Assembly: GCA_013911195.1 (NCBI GenBank)
Contig: JACETS010000004.1
Span: 1 to 31,088 of the forward strand
Source of the DNA: Verrucomicrobiales bacterium
Lineage (GTDB): Bacteria > Verrucomicrobiota > Verrucomicrobiia > Verrucomicrobiales > DEV007
Direction: 5' to 3'
Length of the DNA: 31,088 nt
How positions within the stretch are numbered: position 1 is the stretch's first letter; each line of letters opens with the position of its first letter. The position numbers and the translations under genes were made by a program. Positions 1 through 6,741 of the stretch are shown one piece after another. The notes below the pieces were generated by a model that saw nothing but the letters and a program-made list of their open reading frames with translations, was not told the origin of the DNA and did no database searches.

Positions 1-353
1 AATGGGAGCTCACCCATATAAACTTTTTCCTCTTTAGTACCCGCCTCATCTTTCAAACGAAATGTTACATAAAGAGGAGCACTATATGTCTCGCTATTAC
101 GAATAGCTTCAAGAGCGGTGAGTTTTGGTTTACCTACATCGTAAGAAACAAAATCCAAAGTAACTTTATCATCATAGGAATCGATCGGGAAAACTTCCTT
201 GAAGACTGCCTGTAAACCAACTTGTTTTCTCTTACTAGGAGCAACATCCTGCTGTAAAAAGTCAGCATATGATTGAATCTGTATACCAATGAGATTTGGA
301 GCTTCAACGACTTCGTCGATGTTTCCAAAATGTTCGCGTATTCTATTAGACAT
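1..353 (-). CDS. rpoB: RNA polymerase beta subunit, N-terminal fragment (cut by window start)
   Basis: This is the first 117 codons of the beta subunit of RNA polymerase, which forms one jaw of the catalytic cleft and the rifampicin pocket. The protein starts MSNRIREHFGNIDEVVEAPN and continues with LIGIQIQSYADFLQQD, the usual bacterial RpoB opening helix, then a stretch ending VYMGELP that matches the conserved start of the protrusion domain. The ATG is at 351-353. No good Shine-Dalgarno is adjacent; a GGAAAA lies too far upstream. It is the last gene visible in the rplKAJL-rpoB order and is separated from rplL by a 343-base spacer with two hairpins, a common place for attenuation of rpoBC. 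The identification is firm; most of the protein lies outside the window. Confidence 0.97.
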   Translation of the reverse strand, partial: MSNRIREHFGNIDEVVEAPNLIGIQIQSYADFLQQDVAPSKRKQVGLQAVFKEVFPIDSYDDKVTLDFVSYDVGKPKLTALEAIRNSETYSAPLYVTFRLKDEAGTKEEKVYMGELP

Positions 354-467
354 AGTTATAATAATTTTCCTTTTTACAGGGTAAGATTTTTTGGCGAATT
401 AAAATCACACAAGTTAGTGATTTGAAATGAATGGTTACTTGGGTTAGTCGCGCAAGCACGACAAAAG

Positions 468-495
468 GCCGGATTTGCACCACAAATTTTCCGGC
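468..495 (-). promoter_or_regulatory. Hairpin upstream of rpoB
   Basis: On the transcribed (minus) strand GCCGGA pairs with TCCGGC (6 bp). An inner TTTG/CAAA pair closes a five-base loop, and flanking AAA/TTT can extend the stem. It is followed by CTTTTG, so it could act as a weak terminator, or as a processing site or leader structure for rpoB. The same GCCGGA/TCCGGC core occurs in the hairpin at 4025-4070 of this operon. Function is not proven. Confidence 0.45.
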
Positions 496-613
496 TTTCA
501 ATTATGATTGGATATGTTGGGCGGAGGGATCCGTTCCCAAATGAATTGTACAGCAAAATAAACTAGGATTGGTTTTGAGTCAGGTCCTGGATTTTATCTT
601 AAGGGCTGAGTTG

Positions 614-678
614 TTGATAAAATAGCACAGCTAAGAACATTTTCGCCCTTAGCTGTGCATTTTTTTAAATTTTATCAA
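614..678 (-). terminator. Long rplL-rpoB hairpin, probable attenuator or RNA-processing site
   Basis: A perfect 11-bp stem (gcacagctaag at 625-635 with cttagctgtgc at 648-658) closes a 12-base loop. Outside it a second perfect 10-bp inverted repeat (ttgataaaat at 614-623, attttatcaa at 669-678) extends the structure. Read on the minus strand, the stem is followed by TATTTTATC, an imperfect U-tract, so partial termination is plausible. Read on the plus strand it is followed by ATTTTTTT, a textbook intrinsic terminator, although no plus-strand gene enters it. The position directly after rplL matches that of the known rplL-rpoB attenuator in Escherichia coli. Confidence 0.6.
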
Positions 679-696
679 AATAATGCAAAATTTAGA

Positions 697-1077
697 CTAT
701 TTAAGCTCAACTTCTGCTCCTGCAGCTTCCAGTTTACCTTTAATTTCTTCAGCTTCTTCCTTAGCGCAACCCTCTTTAATGGGTGCAGGAGCACTATCTA
801 CAATCTTCTTTGCATCAGCAAGACCAAGGCCACTAACAGCAGCTCGAACTTCCTTAATGACAGCAATTTTGTTTCCGCCTGCGTTAGTAAGAATGACATC
901 AAATTCAGTCTTTTCTTCAGCAGCGTCTCCACCATCACCAGCAGGTGCGGCAGCTACAGCAGCTACAGGAGCGGCGGCACTTACGCCCCACTTCTCTTCT
1001 AGTGCTTTTACTAGATCAGCAACTTCAAGGACAGTTAGTCCACTTAGGTCTTCGGTTATTTTTTCAATATCAGCCAT
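697..1077 (-). CDS. rplL: 50S ribosomal protein L7/L12
   Basis: L7/L12 forms the flexible ribosomal stalk that recruits EF-Tu, EF-G and other translation GTPases; dimers bind the tail of L10. The 126-residue product has the family's usual length and layout: an N-terminal dimerisation helix pair (about residues 1-33, LTVLEVADLVKALEEKWGVS), an Ala/Pro/Gly-rich hinge (about 34-52), and a C-terminal factor-binding domain (about 55-126) with FDVILTNAGGNKIAVIKEVR and LGLADAKKIVDSAP. A cysteine (GCAKEEAEEI) sits where GVSKEEAEE is more usual. The gene follows rplJ after an unusually long, structured 161-base spacer and has no visible Shine-Dalgarno sequence. Identification is secure. Confidence 0.98.
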   Translation of the reverse strand: MADIEKITEDLSGLTVLEVADLVKALEEKWGVSAAAPVAAVAAAPAGDGGDAAEEKTEFDVILTNAGGNKIAVIKEVRAAVSGLGLADAKKIVDSAPAPIKEGCAKEEAEEIKGKLEAAGAEVELK

Positions 1078-1194
1078 GTTATTTTACGGTGTCTTCGCGG
1101 ATTGGAGCCCCAAACCATTTAATTACAGCAGCCGCTGTTACGACAAGGAACCGTGGTTATATTGTTTAGTTTTTATTTATTTAGTTTTGTTGAT

Positions 1195-1220
1195 CCTTAG
1201 TAACTTGATTGAAACTAAGG
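1195..1220 (-). promoter_or_regulatory. Hairpin in the rplJ-rplL spacer
   Basis: A perfect 7-bp stem (ccttagt at 1195-1201 with actaagg at 1214-1220) closes a 12-base loop just after rplJ. It is flanked by GATC on both sides. No U-tract follows it on the minus strand. Closer to rplL a second imperfect stem can form (GGTTTGG with CCAATCC around ggct). These suggest a folded leader for rplL; the function is inferred only. Confidence 0.35.
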
Positions 1221-1238
1221 GTGATCGTTTTTTTAATT

Positions 1239-1751
1239 TTAGCCTTGTTCTTCTTTAGCTTTAAGTATTCTGGCAAGTGAGGATGCAGGCTCGTTCAGTA
1301 ATCTAACAAAAGTGCTTGCAGGCGACTGCAACGTGCCGAGGAGTTGAGCTCTTAGCACTTCCATAGGAGGCAATGAGGCTAAAGCATTGAGTTCTTCGGG
1401 ACTTAATAATTTTCCATCTAAAACACCAGCCCTCATTTCAGGCTTTTCATTTTCTTTTTTAAACTCTTTTATTATTTTTGCAACTGCACACACATCTTCT
1501 TCTCCTGTGACCAAAGCAGTCTGTCCTGATAAAAATTGATTAAGTTCTTCCGGAAAGTTAACAGCTCCAGAAGCCCTTTTCGCGTATGAATTCTTGGTAA
1601 CGTATGCAGCGGCCCCACTACCAGCTAAACGAGTTCTTATTTCTTCAAACTGAGAAACTGTTAATTCTTTGTAGTCAATTACAATCATGAAAGGAGATGA
1701 ATTAAGCCTTTCGACAAGATCGTTGATGATATTTTCTTTAATTTCTTTCAT
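1239..1751 (-). CDS. rplJ: 50S ribosomal protein L10
   Basis: L10 anchors the L7/L12 dimers to 23S rRNA at the base of the ribosomal stalk and in many bacteria represses its own operon. The 170-residue protein has the expected length. The N-terminal rRNA-binding domain contains FMIVIDYKELTVSQFEEIRT and the conserved AYVTKNSYAKRA stretch, followed by FLSGQTALVTGEEDVCAVAK. The C-terminal helix (VRLLNEPASSLARILKAKEE) is the L12-binding tail. The ATG at 1749-1751 lies 27 bases after rplA. That leaves little room for the long L10-binding leader known from enterobacteria, so any autoregulation would have to use another site. Confidence 0.97.
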   Translation of the reverse strand: MKEIKENIINDLVERLNSSPFMIVIDYKELTVSQFEEIRTRLAGSGAAAYVTKNSYAKRASGAVNFPEELNQFLSGQTALVTGEEDVCAVAKIIKEFKKENEKPEMRAGVLDGKLLSPEELNALASLPPMEVLRAQLLGTLQSPASTFVRLLNEPASSLARILKAKEEQG

Positions 1752-1778
1752 TGGTAATCTTGATCTTTAAGTCATTAA

Positions 1779-2477
1779 TTATTTCTCGTATCCAGATGTT
1801 TCGATTGGTATTCCCGGAGAAACTGTCGCTGAAAGAGTTGCCACACAAAAATAAATACCTTTTGCAGAGGCTGGCTTTACCTGTCTTATCGCCTTCAGAA
1901 CAGCATCCCCATTTTCGCTTAGCTGATCAGGGGTAAAAGATACTTTACCAATAGGCGCTGATAAATTACCACTACGATCCATTTTAAAATCAATTCTACC
2001 TGCTTTGACGGCTGTAACAGCAGAGGCAGTATCATCGGTAACCGTACCCGTTTTAGGATTAGGCATTAGACCGCGAGGACCTAAAAATCTACCAAGCTTT
2101 CTGACTTCGGCCATTGCCTCGGGTGTTGCAACAGCAACATCAAAATCCTGAAACCCACCTTGAATTTTAGTGATCATATCATCATAACCAACAAATTCTG
2201 CGCCAGCGTTCTTAGCCGCGGTTGCAGCCTCTCCTTGAGCAAAAACCAAAACACGAACTTGTTTACCTGAACCATGAGGCAAAGGGCAAGTACCTCGAAC
2301 CATTTGATCTGATTGCTTTGGATCAACACCTAATTTTAAGGATATTGAAACCGTTTCATCGTATTTTGCAGAAGGGAATTTTTTAAGCGTATCAATTCCT
2401 TCTGATAAACTGTAAACTTTATCGTCTTCAATTAGTTCCGCCGCTTGACGGTATCTTTTACTTCTTTTTGTTGCCAT
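1779..2477 (-). CDS. rplA: 50S ribosomal protein L1
   Basis: L1 forms the mobile L1 stalk that helps release deacylated tRNA from the E site and is often the translational repressor of rplK-rplA. The protein has 232 residues, the usual bacterial length. It carries the N-terminal KRSKRYRQAAELIEDDKVYS region, the VSISLKLGVDPKQSDQMVRG strand with LPHGSGK, and the hallmark GPRGLMPNPKTGTVTDD loop at about residues 127-143. Near the C-terminus PIGKVSF and the closing residues are also typical. The ATG at 2475-2477 has no adjacent Shine-Dalgarno; an AGGAGAG lies about 35 bases upstream, too far to serve. It follows rplK after 63 bases. Confidence 0.98.
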   Translation of the reverse strand: MATKRSKRYRQAAELIEDDKVYSLSEGIDTLKKFPSAKYDETVSISLKLGVDPKQSDQMVRGTCPLPHGSGKQVRVLVFAQGEAATAAKNAGAEFVGYDDMITKIQGGFQDFDVAVATPEAMAEVRKLGRFLGPRGLMPNPKTGTVTDDTASAVTAVKAGRIDFKMDRSGNLSAPIGKVSFTPDQLSENGDAVLKAIRQVKPASAKGIYFCVATLSATVSPGIPIETSGYEK

Positions 2478-2540
2478 TTTATTTTTTGCAGTGCTAACGA
2501 ATTTAAAACTCTCCTGCTGTTCAAGTTTATATTAAATCAT

Positions 2541-2969
2541 TTACATACCTTCGATTTCGATACCCATTTGACGGGCACTACCTGCGATAATTCTTGCCGC
2601 AGCTTCATCATCTTCAGTATTGAGGTCAGGTTTCTTAATCTTAACAATTTCCATGACTTGTTCTTTAGTAATGGTAGCTACTTTAGTTTTATGAGGCTCA
2701 CCAGATCCAGATGCTATCTTAGCGGCTTTTTTTAATAATGCTGAGGCCGGTGGCTGCTTACATACGAAACTAAAAGTTTTGTCTTTATAAACTGTTATAA
2801 CAACAGGTAATACATCTCCGGCTTGAGCTTGAGTCTTAGCGTTAAAGTCTTTACAAAACTCCATGATATTCAAGCCAGCTTGTCCAAGAGCAGGGCCAAC
2901 CGGTGGGGATGGATTTGCCTGACCAGCTGGAATCTGGAGTTTTAATGTGCCTGTTACTTCTTTAGCCAT
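2541..2969 (-). CDS. rplK: 50S ribosomal protein L11
   Basis: L11 binds the GTPase-associated region of 23S rRNA, the target of thiostrepton, and is needed for the RelA-dependent stringent response where RelA is present. The 142-residue product shows the N-terminal domain (KLQIPAGQANPSPPVGPALG, GLNIMEFCKDFNAKT) and the C-terminal rRNA-binding domain (PPASALLKKAA, ending ARQMGIEIEGM). The proline-rich PSPPVGPALGQ segment is diagnostic. The gene sits 36 bases after nusG in the canonical nusG-rplK-rplA order, and no Shine-Dalgarno is visible before its ATG. Confidence 0.98.
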   Translation of the reverse strand: MAKEVTGTLKLQIPAGQANPSPPVGPALGQAGLNIMEFCKDFNAKTQAQAGDVLPVVITVYKDKTFSFVCKQPPASALLKKAAKIASGSGEPHKTKVATITKEQVMEIVKIKKPDLNTEDDEAAARIIAGSARQMGIEIEGM

Positions 2970-3005
2970 GATGATTAAATTTATTATTTGAGTTATTTGG
3001 TCTTT

Positions 3006-3578
3006 TTATTCTTCCTTCTCAATCTGCCAATGTTCGAGTTCTACAGGAGTTGGTCTCCCAAAAACTGTGACTGAAACTAATAAAGTTCCTTTCTCTTGAT
3101 CGATTTCTTCAATAATACCTGGCTGACTTTCGAATGGCCCATCAGAAACTTTAATGGTTTCTCCAACATCGAAAGCAATCTTAGGCTTAACGCTTTCCTC
3201 ACGCTCTTTAATTTGTAGAAGCATACTTTCAACTTCTCTAGGCCGCATAGGAATAGGGTGATTTTTGGTTCCAGCAAATCCAATGACTCCGTGTGTTTCT
3301 TGAATAAAATACCAACTCCTGCCCACTAAACCACCTTCGTCATTTAAAAGGTGCATATTAACTAATAGGTAGCCAGGAAAAAATTTTCTCGTTGATTCAG
3401 ATCTTTTACCTTTCTTTACCTCAGCAACTCTCTCGGTTGGCATGAGAACCTCAAATACAACGTCACTCATTTCCTCCGCTTCCATGCGTCGCAGTAAGCT
3501 ATTTCTAACTTTATTTTCTTGACCAGAAAGCACATGAACTACGTACCATTGATCTTTGGGTGCGGGGATTAAAGCCAT
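3006..3578 (-). CDS. nusG: Transcription termination/antitermination protein NusG
   Basis: NusG binds the RNA polymerase clamp, suppresses pausing and couples transcription to Rho or to the ribosome. The 190-residue protein contains an N-terminal NGN domain (about residues 9-125: QWYVVHVLSGQENKVRNSL, FPGYLLVNM, GVIGFAGTKNHPIPM) and a C-terminal KOW domain (about 135-185: FDVGETIKVSDGPFESQPGI, then VSVTVFGRPTPVELEHWQI). These match the family motifs W-Y-V-V-H-x-x-S-G-x-E, FPGY and G-P-F. It lies 43 bases downstream of secE and upstream of rplK, the near-universal order. The length is slightly above the E. coli protein and no domain is missing. Confidence 0.98.
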   Translation of the reverse strand: MALIPAPKDQWYVVHVLSGQENKVRNSLLRRMEAEEMSDVVFEVLMPTERVAEVKKGKRSESTRKFFPGYLLVNMHLLNDEGGLVGRSWYFIQETHGVIGFAGTKNHPIPMRPREVESMLLQIKEREESVKPKIAFDVGETIKVSDGPFESQPGIIEEIDQEKGTLLVSVTVFGRPTPVELEHWQIEKEE

Positions 3579-3621
3579 TTTAATTTATAATTTTTCCGAT
3601 CTAAAATTTGTTCACAAATAA

Positions 3622-3843
3622 TTAAATTCCTGTGACCATTTTTATAATTTCAAAAAGTATGAGGTCCCATAAACTAACAAAAGCCCCGAGAAGCATCATA
3701 GCTATAAAAACAACAATCGTAGAATCTGTGAGTTCCTTAAACCTCTTGAAACCCTTCTCACCTTTTCCCTTAGGAATCCAAGGCCAACTTGCTTTTTTAA
3801 GCTCAGCCTTAACTTCCCTCATATATCCGTACGCTCTTTTCAT
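3622..3843 (-). CDS. secE: Preprotein translocase subunit SecE
   Basis: SecE is the small clamp subunit of the SecYEG protein-conducting channel in the cytoplasmic membrane. The 73-residue protein is of the short, single-span type. The conserved amphipathic segment VKAELKKASWPWIPKG (about residues 11-26) contains the family's K-A-S-W-P motif, and one hydrophobic transmembrane helix follows at about 43-68 (TIVVFIAMMLLGAFVSLWDL). It sits between tRNA-Trp (33 bases away) and nusG (43 bases away). No rpmG (L33) gene is present nearby, although many bacteria have one here. Confidence 0.95.
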   Translation of the reverse strand: MKRAYGYMREVKAELKKASWPWIPKGKGEKGFKRFKELTDSTIVVFIAMMLLGAFVSLWDLILFEIIKMVTGI

Positions 3844-3876
3844 TTAAGTTTGTTTGTTGTTCCTGTGGTAAAGGCT

Positions 3877-3954
3877 TGGCAGGGTAGGAGGGATTCGAAC
3901 CCCCGACACCCGGTTTTGGAGACCGGTGCTCTAACCAGGCTGAGCTACTACCCT
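3877..3954 (-). tRNA. tRNA-Trp (anticodon CCA), 3' CCA encoded
   Basis: Read on the minus strand, a full cloverleaf is visible. The acceptor stem is AGGGTAG/CTACCCT, the D arm contains GCTCAGCCTGGTTAGAGC, the anticodon stem is CCGGT/ACCGG with loop CTCCAAA giving anticodon CCA (Trp), and the T arm holds GGTTCGAATCC. A discriminator G and an encoded CCA tail follow at 3877-3879. The location between tuf and secE is a known conserved position for tRNA-Trp, so it is likely cut out of the tuf-secE transcript. Confidence 0.97.
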
Positions 3955-4024
3955 CTTTGAGTTTATTTATAACGTCTTTCTTCTTTCTATTAAACTCTTA
4001 CTAGAGGCTTCTTTTTTACGGCGG

Positions 4025-4070
4025 AGCCGGATCCACCTCGGGCTAATTAATTGCCCGGCCAGATCCGGCT
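4025..4070 (-). promoter_or_regulatory. Long GC-rich hairpin between tuf and tRNA-Trp
   Basis: A perfect 9-bp stem (agccggatc at 4025-4033 with gatccggct at 4062-4070) encloses an inner 5-bp stem CGGGC/GCCCG with an AT-rich loop. It is strikingly GC-rich compared with its surroundings. No U-tract follows on either strand, so it does not look like an ordinary terminator. It may be a processing or mRNA 3' end stabilising element between tuf and the tRNA. Its GCCGGA/TCCGGC core is shared with the hairpin at 468-495. Confidence 0.5.
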
Positions 4071-4099
4071 TAGCTAAATTGATATAATTGGGGTTTAAA

Positions 4100-5284
4100 T
4101 TAATCGAGAATATCAGCAACTCTTCCTGCTCCGACAGTTCTTCCACCCTCACGGATAGCAAAACGAATCGTTTTCTCCATTGCGATTGGTGTAATTAAGT
4201 CAACTTCCATGGTAACATTATCACCAGGCATAACCATCTCAACACCATCAGGTAATTTGATAGTACCTGTTACGTCTGTTGTCCTGAAGTAGAATTGTGG
4301 ACGATAGTTACTAAAAAATGGAGTATGTCTTCCTCCCTCATCTTTACTCAAAACGTAAACCTCAGAGGTAAATTTTTGGTGTGGTGTAATAGAACCAGGC
4401 TTAGCGATAACCTGACCACGCTCGATGTCCTCTTTTTTAACACCTCTTAATAGTATACCGACATTGTCACCTGCTTCTCCGCGATCAAGCAACTTACGGA
4501 ACATTTCGATATCAGTGACAGTTGTTGTTTGAGTGTCACGGATTCCAACAATTTCAACTTCTTCCATCTTATTAACAACACCTCTCTCTACACGACCTGT
4601 GGCAACAGTACCTCTGCCTTCAATCGAGAAAACATCCTCAATAGGCATAAGGAAATCCTGATCAACTGGACGCTCTGGCTTAGGAATATAATCATCAACC
4701 GCAGCCATAAGTTTCATGATATTTTCCTGTTGTTCTCCATCACCCTCAAGAGCTTTAAGAGCTGATCCTTTAACAATAGGAATATCATCTCCAGGAAATT
4801 CATACTGGCTAAGTAATTCACGAATTTCCATCTCGACAAGATCAAGAAGCTCATCATCGTCAACTTGATCAGTCTTGTTGAGAAAAACAACAATAGCCGG
4901 TACACCAACCTGACGAGCAAGAAGTATGTGCTCTCTTGTCTGAGGCATTGGACCATCAGCGGCAGAACAAACCAAAATAGCTCCGTCCATTTGCGCAGCT
5001 CCTGTAATCATATTTTTGACATAGTCAGCGTGACCAGGACAATCAACGTGGGCATAGTGTCTATTTTCAGTTTCATATTCAACGTGTGCTGTTGAAATTG
5101 TAATTCCACGCTCTTTTTCTTCCGGTGCTGCGTCGATTTCGTCGTAATTTTTCTTCTCAGCCAAACCTTTTTCCGCCAGAGTGTGACAGATAGCAGCGGT
5201 GAGCGTGGTCTTCCCATGATCAACGTGACCGATTGTACCGATGTTGACGTGGGGCTTATTCCTTTCGAATGCTTCTTTGGCCAT
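4100..5284 (-). CDS. tuf: Translation elongation factor EF-Tu
   Basis: EF-Tu is the GTPase that delivers aminoacyl-tRNA to the ribosomal A site. The 394-residue protein has the normal length. Its G domain shows GHVDHGKT (residues 19-26), RGITI (switch I), DCPGH (switch II), NKTD (base recognition) and GSALKALEG. Domains 2 and 3 include GRGTVATGRVERG, the GDNVGILLRG stretch and the final FAIREGGRTVGAGRV. The NKTD variant in place of NKCD is ordinary outside enterobacteria. The gene lies between tRNA-Thr (165 bases upstream) and tRNA-Trp. A 6-bp hairpin (5301-5319) lies just before the start, and there is no Shine-Dalgarno. No second tuf copy is in the window. Confidence 0.99.
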   Translation of the reverse strand: MAKEAFERNKPHVNIGTIGHVDHGKTTLTAAICHTLAEKGLAEKKNYDEIDAAPEEKERGITISTAHVEYETENRHYAHVDCPGHADYVKNMITGAAQMDGAILVCSAADGPMPQTREHILLARQVGVPAIVVFLNKTDQVDDDELLDLVEMEIRELLSQYEFPGDDIPIVKGSALKALEGDGEQQENIMKLMAAVDDYIPKPERPVDQDFLMPIEDVFSIEGRGTVATGRVERGVVNKMEEVEIVGIRDTQTTTVTDIEMFRKLLDRGEAGDNVGILLRGVKKEDIERGQVIAKPGSITPHQKFTSEVYVLSKDEGGRHTPFFSNYRPQFYFRTTDVTGTIKLPDGVEMVMPGDNVTMEVDLITPIAMEKTIRFAIREGGRTVGAGRVADILD

Positions 5285-5449
5285 GACTTTATAAGTGGTA
5301 AGTTCTATGTTTAAGAACTAGGGTCTATATTTTGGGTTCCTAACAAATTTAAAAGACAATATCTTCTTGGCTTATATAATTTGTTTTTATTGTTTTTATT
5401 GTTTCCGATTTATTCGGTAGTTATTATGTTAATTTTACACTTTTTTGCG

Positions 5450-5524
<75 letters not shown>

Positions 5525-5842
5525 GTGTCGGTAACTAATAATTTTATGAGTATTAATCTCGTTTATTTATTAGAAAAGAAACACTCACGCAGTCCACAGA
5601 AGCCGAAAAGTTGCTAACCAAAAACACAGTCAAATATGATTATGTTATCGATTAAGAACCCATCCACCCCTGCGAAAAAGTGGAGCGAAACCTATCAAAT
5701 TGGTCGTTAGTGTCAAAAAAATTTTGAGATTTTTAAGCCTTTCGTGGATTGAATTTTTTAACTTGTTTATAATGAGTGGGTTACAGATAAAACTTTTGGC
5801 TTTCTTAAATGCTGAGAATATTTAAATAAAAATTACACCATT
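5525..5842 (-). other. Intergenic region upstream of the tRNA-Thr/tuf operon
   Basis: No gene is supported in these 318 bases. The region holds a sigma70-like promoter at 5689-5716 pointing toward tRNA-Thr, preceded by A/T tracts that resemble an UP element. The roughly 160 bases between the promoter and the tRNA form an untranslated leader, which has only a weak TCCAC/GTGGA stem. The remainder, next to the 3' end of ymdB, shows no strong terminator. Confidence 0.55.
5689..5716 (-). promoter_or_regulatory. Candidate sigma70 promoter of the tRNA-Thr-tuf-secE operon
   Basis: On the minus strand a perfect -35 TTGACA (5711-5716) is followed by a 16-base spacer and TAGGTT (5689-5694) as the -10. 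Upstream lie A/T tracts (AAAATTTTTT) of the UP-element type found before strong stable-RNA promoters. The next genes downstream are tRNA-Thr and tuf, which are expected to need strong expression. The -10 is only partly consensus. Confidence 0.55.
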
Positions 5843-6658
5843 TTAGTCCATTATTTCGGCAATTCTTTCAATATCGACAGCCTTTCCACTTGTTGTGTCA
5901 ATATCCACTAAAACACCACGAATCTCTACAGGCCCCTTTGCTACTGGCATAGTTTGAGGCATTGAAGTTTTCATTCTGTGGAGAATTGGCTCTACTCGGC
6001 GACCTAAAATGGATTCTTTGGGTCCGCACATTCCAGCATCACAGAGAAATGCTGTACCTTTCGGAAGAATTTGTTCATCGGCCGTTTGAACATGAGTATG
6101 AGTACCAACTACTGCAGAAACTCTTCCATCTAGATATCGAGCCGTAGCAATTTTTTCACTTGTGGCTTCAGCATGAAAATCCAGAAAAACCATTTTAATA
6201 TCATACTCATTTTTTATTTTTTCTAACTCCTCATCAATCGCAATTAAAGGATTTTCGAGTGGAGGATTCATGAATGTTCTTCCCTGCGCATTCATGATAG
6301 CTACCGGCCCCTTATCTGATTCTAGAACAACACTACCATTACCTGGGGTTTTATCAGGATAATTAAGTGGTCTCAACAGTCGAGGTTCAGTTGGTAAGAA
6401 ATCAACAATTTCTCTCTGATCCCAAATATGATCTCCAGTAGTAATCACCGTTGCACCGGCTCTAAGCAGTCCAATTGCAATCTTAGGAGTGATGCCTCTA
6501 CCTCCTGCCGAATTTTCTCCATTTACTACAATAAAATCAATGCTCCGCTCTTCACGTAACTTTGGGATAAATGTCGCAACAGCCTTACGACCTGGTTCGC
6601 CGACAATATCTCCTAAAAAGAGTAGCCGAAGATTCTTATTATGTGGAAGCTTGTCCAA
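5843..6658 (-). CDS. ymdB: YmdB-family metallophosphoesterase (TIGR00282)
   Basis: This family is a dinuclear-metal phosphodiesterase; the Bacillus subtilis member hydrolyses 2',3'-cyclic AMP and affects biofilm and sporulation programmes. The 271-residue protein has the family's usual length and all its signature blocks: LFLGDIVGEPGRKAV (about residues 13-27), NGENSAGGRGI, TTGDHIWDQ, DFHAEATSEK and GTHTHVQTADE. These supply the Asp, Glu, Asn and His metal ligands. The start is a TTG at 6656-6658, eight bases after an AGG, with an in-frame stop just upstream and no usable ATG. It diverges from the amidase gene across an 83-base region holding an inverted repeat. The physiological role in this organism is unknown. 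Confidence 0.93.
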   Translation of the reverse strand: MDKLPHNKNLRLLFLGDIVGEPGRKAVATFIPKLREERSIDFIVVNGENSAGGRGITPKIAIGLLRAGATVITTGDHIWDQREIVDFLPTEPRLLRPLNYPDKTPGNGSVVLESDKGPVAIMNAQGRTFMNPPLENPLIAIDEELEKIKNEYDIKMVFLDFHAEATSEKIATARYLDGRVSAVVGTHTHVQTADEQILPKGTAFLCDAGMCGPKESILGRRVEPILHRMKTSMPQTMPVAKGPVEIRGVLVDIDTTSGKAVDIERIAEIMD

Positions 6659-6681
6659 ATGAATTACCTAGTTGGATTTTA

Positions 6682-6710
6682 AATAATACAGTTCATACTG
6701 TGGTATTATT
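6682..6710. promoter_or_regulatory. Inverted repeat between divergent ymdB and amidase genes
   Basis: Arms aataatac (6682-6689) and gtattatt (6703-6710) are perfect complements, and an inner ACAG/CTGT adds four more pairs with an offset. The repeat lies in the 83-base divergent region and its arms contain TATTAT/TAATAC hexamers that could be -10 elements on either strand. It could be a regulator-binding site or simply overlapping promoters. Confidence 0.35.
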
Positions 6711-6741
6711 ATACTCAAGGTTTAAATAATGACCATCACTA

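Larger units (their letters stand above)
354..696 (-). other. rplL-rpoB intercistronic spacer with two hairpins
   Basis: This spacer between rplL and rpoB holds no convincing gene. A 60-codon open frame at 374-556 on the minus strand resembles no protein I know and is treated as chance. What can be seen are two inverted repeats, one at 614-678 and one at 468-495, both able to fold in the rplL-rpoB transcript. In other bacteria this spacer contains a partial terminator and an RNase III site that set the ratio of ribosomal protein to polymerase subunit synthesis. A similar role here is inference from position and structure. Confidence 0.6.

Noticed and set aside
374..556. 60-codon frame in the rplL-rpoB spacer, minus strand
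   Set aside because: It resembles no known protein, has no ribosome-binding site, and overlaps the 468-495 hairpin; the spacer is better explained as regulatory RNA.
683..1258. Long plus-strand frame opposite rplL
   Set aside because: It is antisense to the certain gene rplL and its Ala/Ser/Pro-rich protein is a by-product of the alanine-rich hinge.
3844..4099. rpmG (L33) gene between tuf and secE
   Set aside because: Many bacteria have it here, but the spacers hold only tRNA-Trp and a hairpin, with no L33-like frame on the minus strand.
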